In this document: in pieces, positions 6,791 through 12,389 of the stretch
Position numbering within the stretch: the first letter of the stretch is position 1
How the letters are laid out: each line of letters begins with the position of its first letter
Origin: JBMTVN01 sp046047235
Lineage (GTDB): Bacteria > Verrucomicrobiota > Verrucomicrobiia > Limisphaerales > JAHDYP01
NCBI GenBank assembly: GCA_046047235.1
Contig: JBJOII010000124.1
Coordinates: 1-12,389 of the forward strand
Reading direction: 5' to 3'
DNA length: 12,389 nt
Made by a program: the position numbers and the translations under genes
The notes under the pieces: generated by a model
Seen by the model: only the letters and a program-made list of their open reading frames with translations
Told to the model about the DNA's origin: nothing
The model's database searches: none

Positions 6791-8626
6791 TCACTCCTTC
6801 ACGTACTTCAAGACCCGGTGCTTCTCACTCCGCTTGCGCAGGTTCTCGTCCAGGATCTTCTTGCGGAGCCGCAAACTCTTGGGCGTCGCCTCCACATACT
6901 CATCCGAGCCGATATATTCCAACGCACGCTCGAGAGAAAGTTTCAGCGGCGCATTCAGCTGAATACCCTTGCCGTCACCCTGCGACCGCATGTTGGTGAG
7001 ATGCTTGCTCTTGCATGGGTTCACAGGAAGGTCGTTCTCGCGGGCATTCTCCCCCACGACCATGCCGGCATATACCCGGTCGCCGGGAATCACCATCAAC
7101 CGGCCACGCTCCTGGATCAGGTTCAACGCATAAGCCGTCGCCTCGCCATCCTCGATACTCACCATGGAACCGTTCTTGCGCGCAGCAATCTCACCCCGAT
7201 CCGCCCCATACTCGTGGAACAAGTGGCTCATCACCCCCATACCACGTGTCATGTTCACCAGATCCGTCTCAAACCCGATGAGCCCGCGCATCGGCACCAG
7301 CGCCTCAATGGTGATCTGGTCGCCATGATGGGTCATGTTCTGGATATCCCCCTTACGCCACGCCATGTTCTCCATGACTCCACCCATGCAATCCTGCGGA
7401 ATCTCCACAAAAACCCGCTCAATCGGCTCCAGCGGCTTGCCCTCTGCATCCTTCTTCCAAAGCACTTCCGGACGGGATACCAGCACCTCGTACCCCTCAC
7501 GGCGCATCTGTTCGACAAGAATCGCAATCTGCATCTCGCCACGACCTGCCACCTCAAAAACCTTCGGGTTGTCGGTCTGCGCAATGCGCAGCGCCACGTT
7601 CGTGCGAATCTCCTTCACCAACCGTTCCCATACATGGCGGGCAGTCACTAGCTTGCCATCCTGACCCGCCAAAGGACCGTCGTTCACCGCAAACTCCATC
7701 TGGATCGTGGGCGGATCAATCGGCTTGCTGGGCATGGGCGGCCGATCCGCACAGTCCACCAGCGTGTCGCTGATAAATACGTCCTCAAAACCCGCAATAC
7801 CCACAATGTCGCCCGCATGCGCCTCGGTAACCTCGATCCGCTTCAATCCCTCGAAATGATAGATCATGGTCACTTTGCCATTGGTCTGACGGCCATCCAC
7901 ATGATGGCAAACCGCCTGCATCCCCACCTTGACCACCCCGGAATGAATCTTACCAAAGGCAATACGACCCAGATAATCCGAGTAATCCAGATTTGCCACA
8001 AGAAGCTGGAAACCCTCTCCGGCCGAAGCCCGGGGCGGAGGGACATGCTTCACGATGGTCTCAAACAACGGTTCCATCGTTCCGCTGGTATGCTCCATCT
8101 CCAGCTTCGCGTAGCCATCCTTGGCACTCGCATAAACGAAGGGAAAATCCAACTGCTCATCCGTCGCGTGCAGTTGAATGAACAACTCAAAGACCTGATC
8201 CAAAACTTTCTTGGGATCCGCATTGTCGCGGTCGATCTTGTTGATCACCACGATCGGCTTCGCCCCGGCCTCCAGCGCTTTCCTCAACACAAACCGCGTC
8301 TGCGCCTGCGGACCCTCCGCCGCATCCACCACCAAGAGCACACCATCAATCATGCTCATCACCCGCTCCACCTCACCGCCAAAATCAGCGTGTCCCGGAG
8401 TGTCCACAATGTTCACGTGGAAATTGTGATACTTGAACGCAGCGTTCTTTGCCCGAATGGTAATCCCCTTCTCGCGCTCCAGATCCATCGAATCCATGAT
8501 CCGTTCCTCCTTCGAGATGGCCTGGTTCGCACGAAAGGTTCCAGACTGCTTCAACAAACAGTCCACGAGCGTCGTCTTGCCATGATCAACGTGGGCGATA
8601 ATGGCGATATTCCGAATGTGTTGCAT
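6791..8626 (-). CDS. typA: Ribosome-associated translational GTPase TypA/BipA
   Basis: Translation-factor-type GTPase that binds the 70S ribosome at the EF-G site and aids ribosome assembly and stress or cold adaptation. All nucleotide-binding motifs are present: G1 AHVDHGKT (11-18), the G2 threonine in EKGITI (52-57), G3 DTPGHAD (75-81), G4 NKID (129-132) and G5 SAKDG (167-171). Beta-barrel and EF-G-like domains follow, then the BipA-specific C-terminal domain, with the family's GMGVMSHLFHEY and VIPGDRVYAGMVVGE segments and a basic tail. The length of 611 residues is normal for the family (about 600-615). It appears monocistronic: a strong terminator follows, and about 230 bp separate its start from the next gene upstream. 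The ATG at 8626 begins the conserved HIRNIAIIAHVDHGKTT directly, so the start is secure. Confidence 0.98.
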   Translation of the reverse strand: MQHIRNIAIIAHVDHGKTTLVDCLLKQSGTFRANQAISKEERIMDSMDLEREKGITIRAKNAAFKYHNFHVNIVDTPGHADFGGEVERVMSMIDGVLLVVDAAEGPQAQTRFVLRKALEAGAKPIVVINKIDRDNADPKKVLDQVFELFIQLHATDEQLDFPFVYASAKDGYAKLEMEHTSGTMEPLFETIVKHVPPPRASAGEGFQLLVANLDYSDYLGRIAFGKIHSGVVKVGMQAVCHHVDGRQTNGKVTMIYHFEGLKRIEVTEAHAGDIVGIAGFEDVFISDTLVDCADRPPMPSKPIDPPTIQMEFAVNDGPLAGQDGKLVTARHVWERLVKEIRTNVALRIAQTDNPKVFEVAGRGEMQIAILVEQMRREGYEVLVSRPEVLWKKDAEGKPLEPIERVFVEIPQDCMGGVMENMAWRKGDIQNMTHHGDQITIEALVPMRGLIGFETDLVNMTRGMGVMSHLFHEYGADRGEIAARKNGSMVSIEDGEATAYALNLIQERGRLMVIPGDRVYAGMVVGENARENDLPVNPCKSKHLTNMRSQGDGKGIQLNAPLKLSLERALEYIGSDEYVEATPKSLRLRKKILDENLRKRSEKHRVLKYVKE

Positions 8627-8862
8627 ACTTGATCTGCCTGACGAACCGACCCCAACAACAAATCTCCCGAACCACCCAATCTCAGGGAAAAATCCGTGAA
8701 TCGTGGAATCCCAACCGAAAACAAAGGGGCCAGACGGTTCTTTAACCGGCGGCGCAGTCTCACCATTTGCCGCGAAACGTCAAGCGGAACCCGACAGAAC
8801 AACGCCCGCCACAGCATTGTCACACAACCTCCCAAATCCCGTTTGCATCGCCGGAGACGCGT
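8627..8862. other. Intergenic gap between the thioredoxin lipoprotein gene and typA
   Basis: These 236 bp should hold the 3' end signals of the thioredoxin gene and the typA promoter, both on the minus strand. The only structure I see is a short hairpin, CGGTT (8735-8739) with AACCG (8744-8748) around a CTTT loop, without a downstream T tract, so it is at best a weak terminator. A minus-strand frame runs through here into typA in another register but looks like chance. No convincing -35/-10 pair was found by eye. Confidence 0.4.
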
Positions 8863-9534
8863 TCAGCGCCGCGCCAGCTCCACCAACCGCTGAACCTCAC
8901 CCCAGTCGGCCGTCGGCTCTCCAACCGCTTTCCCTTTCCGGTTAAACACCCGCACGTTCGGCACAAAACCAATCTCAAACTGCTGCGTCACCGGGGTGCC
9001 CCAGTCCACAATGTCCACTTTCACCAGCATCAGGTTCGGATCCGACTCCACCATGCGCTCCAATAGCGGGCTCATCTGTCTACACGGCCCGCACCAGTCT
9101 GCATAAAAATCAACCACCACGACCTTGCCCGCCGACAAGTACCGCCTCAAATCCACCACCGCCCCCCCACCGCGCACGACATTCACCGGCATCAGGTCCG
9201 CCCCCACCGCAGCCTGCCCCGCCACTTGCACCGGCTTCTCCGCCTCCACCTCCAACACCCGGTCATCCGCTCCCAAAGTCACGCGCCAATCCGGATACAG
9301 CCATACCTCTCCAGCCTCCGTCCGCATCTTCCCATGGGGCTTGCCCAGAATTTGTTTAACGATATCGTCAGACCGGCCAACCAGCTGCTGAGGACTCAAT
9401 GGCTCGGTCCGCTCCACCGCCATCCCTGCCACCTCCCGAGCATCCCCCGTCGCCCTCCCCATCGCTCCCCTTAAATCCACCCGATCACACCCCGCCACGA
9501 ACATCGCAACCCCCACCACCCCAAAAAACCGCAT
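8863..9534 (-). CDS. Thioredoxin-domain lipoprotein with BamE/SmpA-like segment
   Basis: A predicted envelope-anchored thiol protein. From the ATG at 9534 it begins with a short lipoprotein signal (MRFFGVVGVAMFVAGC), the lipobox cysteine being residue 16; an ATG at 9558 would add eight residues and blur the signal, so I prefer the inner start. After a linker, residues about 48-98 (GRSDDIVKQILGKPHG, then VWLYPDWRVTL) resemble the small BamE/SmpA fold. The C-terminal 100 residues are thioredoxin: VVVDFYADWCGPCRQMSPLL with both active-site cysteines, and the cis-proline region IGFVPNVRVF. It may reduce or isomerise disulfides of envelope proteins, but membrane side and redox partner are unknown. 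It is transcribed divergently from the polysaccharide lyase gene. The BamE likeness is by eye and less certain than the thioredoxin and lipobox calls. Confidence 0.88.
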   Translation of the reverse strand: MRFFGVVGVAMFVAGCDRVDLRGAMGRATGDAREVAGMAVERTEPLSPQQLVGRSDDIVKQILGKPHGKMRTEAGEVWLYPDWRVTLGADDRVLEVEAEKPVQVAGQAAVGADLMPVNVVRGGGAVVDLRRYLSAGKVVVVDFYADWCGPCRQMSPLLERMVESDPNLMLVKVDIVDWGTPVTQQFEIGFVPNVRVFNRKGKAVGEPTADWGEVQRLVELARR

Positions 9535-9680
9535 GACCTGATACTCGATCGATCTCATACCAGTAAATGCCAGCAGATGACGTACCTAGGTGCCCCCCCC
9601 GGGGGATTCGAACCTTCACTCCGCCAAGGTTGCCCCCCTCCCTCAGCCTCCCTACACTGCCCGAGCCCAACGCCCCCTCC

Positions 9681-11534
9681 ATGAAATCACCCCGCTACCC
9701 TCACGCCCTCCCCGCATTGCTACTATTCCTCTCCTGTTCTAGACCTGCGGCTGCCTCCACGACCTCCTTCCCCGAAACCCTCGACCGCGGGCTCGTGGCC
9801 ATCCGCCAGGCCGACAAATCAGTTTTCCTCAGCTGGAGATCGCTCACCTCAGACCCCAACGACCTCGGCTTTAACCTCTATCGCCACGTCTCCACCCATT
9901 CACAGCCAACCCTCCTGACAGACTCCCCACTGACAGGACCAACCTGCTTCGTGGATGCATCCGCCCCTGAAGCGGCTGCACTGCAATACACCGTGGTCCC
10001 CGTAACCGACGGAAACCCCGCCCCAGCCAAAGCAAGGGTCTGGGAGGGTGGCTTCCTGAGCATACCTCTGGACCTACCCCGAAATTACCGCCCTGGTGAT
10101 GCCTCGGTCGGGGATCTCGATGGCGACGGGAGCTACGAGCTCGTAGTCATGCTCTCTTGCCAACCCCGCGATAACTCCTTTGCCGGACTCACCGCTGAGC
10201 CGATCCTCGATGCTTATGAACTGGATGGAACCCGCCTCTGGCGAATTCACTTGGGAAGCAACATCCGCGAGGGCGAACACTACACCCAGTTCATGGTCTA
10301 TGACCTCGACGGCGACGGCCGCGCGGAAGTCGCCTGCAAGACCGCCGACGGAACCACCGACGGCCAGGGAGCGACCATCGGAAACCCGAACGCCGACTGG
10401 CGAAATCAGGATTCCACCTCCCGCCTTCACGGACGCATCCTGCAGGGGCCCGAATACCTCACCGTGTTCGATGGACACTCCGGCGCCGCCCTCCATACCG
10501 TCAATTACCTCCCCTCGCGTGAACCCATCGATGGCTGGGGTGGAATCGGGGGCAACGGCGGTAACGACAGCTATGGCAACCGCTGTGACCGCTTCCTCGC
10601 CTGCGTGGCCTACCTCGATGGCCAACATCCCAGCCTGGTGATGTGCCGCGGAGTCTACGGGAGAACGACCCTCGCCGCCTGGGATCTCACTACAAACACC
10701 CTGACCAACCGCTGGTTTTTCGACTCCGGTATCAGTTACCCGCCTTTCCGCGATGCCTCCCCGTTCTCCGGCATGGGAGGACATTCTCTCTCGGTAGGTG
10801 ACGTCGACCTCGATGGCCGCGACGAAATCGTCTACCACGCCATGACCATCGACGATGACGGAACCGGACTCTACTCCACCGGCCGTCGCCACGGTGATGC
10901 CATGTATCTCAGCGACTTCGATCCGCATCGCCCCGGACAGGAACTGTTCCTCATCACCGAAAATGAGGACGCCACCACTCGCTTCCAGACACCCGGCGCA
11001 GGCCTGCACGACGCCCGCACCGGCAAACCCATCTGGACACACAGCCCGGGCATCGATGTCCCCAACGGGCTGATCGCCGACATCGATCCTCGCCATCCCG
11101 GTGCCGAAGCCTGGGGAGGCCCAGGCCAACTCCGCAATGTCCAAGGCCAGGAAATCGGCCCCCACCCCCGCACCACTAACTGGGCGATCTGGTGGGACGG
11201 CGATCGCCTCCGCGAGCTCTACAACGCAGGCGCCATCCTGAAGTGGGACTGGAATAATGCCACGGAATCCACACTACTCACACTACTCGCCCTGCCCTCC
11301 CAGCAGCGTGGCAGCCGTAGACCCAACCTCGCAGGGGATATCCTCGGCGATTGGCGCGAAGAACTGCTTATCTCCTCACCGTCAGGGGATGCCCTCCACC
11401 TCTACTCAACCACGCTGCCAACCGAACACCGCCTCACCACGCTCATGCACGACCGCCAATACCGCCTCGCCATCGCCTGGCAAAACGTCGTCTACAACAA
11501 ACCTCCATACCCCTCCTTCTACCTCGGCGAGTAG
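9681..11534 (+). CDS. Secreted rhamnogalacturonan lyase, polysaccharide lyase family 11
   Basis: Cleaves the rhamnogalacturonan I backbone of pectin by beta-elimination outside the cytoplasm. An export signal opens the protein (MKSPRYPHALPALLLFLSCS, probable cleavage after A25 in PAAA-S). The mature protein starts with the PL11 beta domain (LDRGLVAI, VFLSWRSLTSDPNDLGFNLY), followed by a beta-propeller with calcium-type loops: DLDGDG at residue 145, DLDGDG at 208, DVDLDGRDE at 374. It ends with family-typical NLAGDILGDWREELLI and NKPPYPSFYLGE. The length of 617 residues fits PL11 (YesW-type). I chose the ATG at 9681 because it gives a clean signal peptide; the frame is open further up to an ATG at 9567, but that would place a Pro-rich stretch before the signal. 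No clear ribosome site is seen. No transporter or other pectinase gene is nearby in the window. Confidence 0.95.
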   Translation: MKSPRYPHALPALLLFLSCSRPAAASTTSFPETLDRGLVAIRQADKSVFLSWRSLTSDPNDLGFNLYRHVSTHSQPTLLTDSPLTGPTCFVDASAPEAAALQYTVVPVTDGNPAPAKARVWEGGFLSIPLDLPRNYRPGDASVGDLDGDGSYELVVMLSCQPRDNSFAGLTAEPILDAYELDGTRLWRIHLGSNIREGEHYTQFMVYDLDGDGRAEVACKTADGTTDGQGATIGNPNADWRNQDSTSRLHGRILQGPEYLTVFDGHSGAALHTVNYLPSREPIDGWGGIGGNGGNDSYGNRCDRFLACVAYLDGQHPSLVMCRGVYGRTTLAAWDLTTNTLTNRWFFDSGISYPPFRDASPFSGMGGHSLSVGDVDLDGRDEIVYHAMTIDDDGTGLYSTGRRHGDAMYLSDFDPHRPGQELFLITENEDATTRFQTPGAGLHDARTGKPIWTHSPGIDVPNGLIADIDPRHPGAEAWGGPGQLRNVQGQEIGPHPRTTNWAIWWDGDRLRELYNAGAILKWDWNNATESTLLTLLALPSQQRGSRRPNLAGDILGDWREELLISSPSGDALHLYSTTLPTEHRLTTLMHDRQYRLAIAWQNVVYNKPPYPSFYLGE

Positions 11535-11652
11535 AGGCCCACCAAAAGGCCCGCAGGTTTTCCGCCTCGAGGTAGGAATCCCTGCTCTCCAAGAAAATCA
11601 TGTCCTGAGGTCCGCCGACAAAAAGCAGGAAACAAGGGATCAGCTCCGAATC

Positions 11653-12234
11653 CTACGATGCGTCCTCCGGAAAGAACTTCGTCAGACAATCCGGACAAAG
11701 CCCATGCGTCAAATCCCTTCCGGTCTGCTGCTGCAGGTAGAGCTCAACCGACTCCCAAAAATCGCCATCAATCCGGATCTTCTTGCAGGACGCACAGATC
11801 GGGATCAGTTCCTTCAGCTGTCTGATCCGCTGCCTCTCCTTCTTCAAGTCAGTTACATCCGTCCAAGAACACAACACCCCCAACACCTCCCCATCCGGAT
11901 TCCCCAAGGGAGTCTTGATCATCTGGTAGCAGCGCCTCGACTGTGCCCCCTGCACCCATTCCTCCACCACTTGCTCATCCCTCTCAGCCATCACCTGACG
12001 GTCCATCTCCAGATGCCTCAGCGCCACATCCCGGGGAAACAAATCCACCAGATTCTGCCCCACCAGTTCTCCCACTTCACGCCCCATGAAACTCGCAAAG
12101 GACTCGTTGACGTAGACTAACGTGCCCTCTCCGCTCTTCACCAGATACGGATTGGGTGTCAGCTGTAAGATCAATTCCGCCAAACTCTGCACTCTGCCCG
12201 ATCCATCCGCACCGCTCCGCTCATTGGAACTCAT
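11653..12234 (-). CDS. PAS-domain sensor protein with C-terminal Cys4 zinc-ribbon-like motif
   Basis: A 193-residue soluble protein. Residues about 18-130 form a PAS domain (LTPNPYLVKS, YVNESFASFMGREVGELVGQNL, and the closing LGVLCSWTDVTDLKKE), followed by a short helix (RQRIRQLKELI). The tail IPICASCKKIRIDGDFWES ... HGLCPDCLTKFFPE carries four cysteines in two C-x2-C pairs (C147/C150, C180/C183), a module I know from the C-termini of PAS and response-regulator proteins and likely to bind a metal. There is no kinase, cyclase or DNA-binding domain, so it probably works through a partner protein. The ligand is unknown. Its ribosome site (GAGAGG, 12249-12244) can pair with CCTC just upstream. 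It converges on the lyase gene. Confidence 0.85.
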   Translation of the reverse strand: MSSNERSGADGSGRVQSLAELILQLTPNPYLVKSGEGTLVYVNESFASFMGREVGELVGQNLVDLFPRDVALRHLEMDRQVMAERDEQVVEEWVQGAQSRRCYQMIKTPLGNPDGEVLGVLCSWTDVTDLKKERQRIRQLKELIPICASCKKIRIDGDFWESVELYLQQQTGRDLTHGLCPDCLTKFFPEDAS

Positions 12235-12275
12235 CCGAAACTACCTCTCTAGAGGGCCATGCCTCAGTTCAGCGT

Positions 12276-12305
12276 TCACCTCAAGGAGGATGATATCAGG
12301 ACCAT
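12276..12305 (-). CDS. Possible leader peptide ORF (9 codons) ahead of the PAS gene
   Basis: On the minus strand, AAGGAGG (12317-12311) sits 5 nt before an ATG at 12305 that opens a nine-codon frame, MVLISSSLR, ending in TGA at 12278-12276. This is the best Shine-Dalgarno sequence I noticed in the window, where the real genes have weak ones. The stop lies 41 nt before the PAS gene start. The codons TCA-TCC-TCC-TTG within the ORF form the exact complement of its own ribosome site. It may be a regulatory leader or chance. Confidence 0.3.
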   Translation of the reverse strand: MVLISSSLR

Positions 12306-12317
12306 GAGATCCTCCTT
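12283..12317. promoter_or_regulatory. 9-bp inverted repeat that masks a Shine-Dalgarno sequence
   Basis: AAGGAGGAT (12283-12291) and ATCCTCCTT (12309-12317) are perfect complements with 17 bases between them. On the minus strand the right arm is a near-consensus ribosome site for the mini-ORF and the left arm is an anti-Shine-Dalgarno, so the hairpin would hide it. The repeat is symmetric, so the plus strand also shows AAGGAGG; an open frame there (from ATG 12304) runs off the window edge. No T tract of note follows on either side, which argues against a terminator. Confidence 0.45.
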
Positions 12318-12389
12318 CTCTTTGAGAAATTCCATCCATTCATATCCCTCCCCAACAAATAGGCAAGCTCCCCAGCACGAAGACACATC

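Noticed and set aside
6602..7651. 349-codon plus-strand frame opposite typA
   Set aside because: His/Arg/Leu-rich composition without recognisable domains; antisense to the conserved typA C-terminal half.
8551..8835. 94-codon minus-strand frame overlapping the 5' end of typA
   Set aside because: Arg/Leu-rich, overlaps typA coding in another register and has no good ribosome site.
9596..9640. tRNA-like T-arm (GGTTCGAATCC on the minus strand) between the thioredoxin and lyase genes
   Set aside because: The T-stem has two A-C mismatches, and no matching acceptor, D-arm or anticodon arm exists upstream. Probably chance, since TTCGAA is self-complementary.
10074..11165. 363-codon minus-strand frame opposite the lyase gene
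   Set aside because: Gly/Val/Ala-rich antisense reading of DXDGDG repeats and GC-rich third positions; the plus-strand PL11 protein is unambiguous.
12304..12389. Plus-strand frame starting at ATG 12304 and leaving the window, with AAGGAGG upstream
   Set aside because: The spacing of about 14 nt from the ribosome site is too long and only 28 codons are visible, so a gene cannot be supported.
1..12389. CRISPR array, insertion sequence or phage genes
   Set aside because: No regularly spaced repeats, transposase, integrase or phage proteins were found on either strand.

Overview
The window is a stretch of GC-rich bacterial chromosome from a flagellated Gram-negative-type bacterium: it encodes a lipoprotein, a secreted polysaccharide lyase and a flagellin. 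The mix of a secreted PL11 pectin lyase, a FliW/CsrA/flagellin cluster and very weak Shine-Dalgarno sequences would suit Verrucomicrobiota or a related polysaccharide-degrading lineage. No marker gene here proves this, so the lineage is an inference of modest confidence.

From right to left along the minus strand, a flagellar block runs from about 6.1 kb to the left edge: fliW, csrA, a short flagellin, a strong intrinsic terminator, and then a giant reading frame that leaves the window after at least 1463 codons. That frame has no stop from 4390 to base 1. It joins at least four enzyme- or scaffold-like segments: a small methyltransferase-like segment, a CgeB-like glycosyltransferase, a FkbM methyltransferase, TPR repeats, and a C-terminal part resembling the BtaA/DUF3419 type of SAM-dependent enzyme. 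Its position directly behind flagellin suggests a one-protein flagellin glycan assembly and methylation enzyme. This is the most interesting object in the window. FliW, CsrA and flagellin form the known partner-switch that couples flagellin translation to flagellin export, here packed into one operon with only 6 nt between csrA and the flagellin gene.

Upstream of fliW is about 700 bp without a convincing full-length gene (about 6051-6790). It holds a possible short coding fragment, a perfect 16+16 bp palindrome, several other hairpins that look like a dispersed repeat, and the intrinsic terminator of typA. typA (BipA, a ribosome-associated GTPase) follows at 6791-8626 on the minus strand. Next is a minus-strand lipoprotein that joins a BamE/SmpA-like segment to a thioredoxin domain (to 9534 or 9558).

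A divergent plus-strand gene at 9681-11534 encodes an exported rhamnogalacturonan lyase of family PL11, which would cut the pectin backbone outside the cytoplasm. It converges on a minus-strand gene (11653-12234) for a small PAS-domain sensor with a Cys4 tail. Ahead of that gene lies a 9-bp inverted repeat carrying the strongest Shine-Dalgarno sequence I noticed in the window. It drives a possible 9-residue leader ORF and looks like a translational control element.
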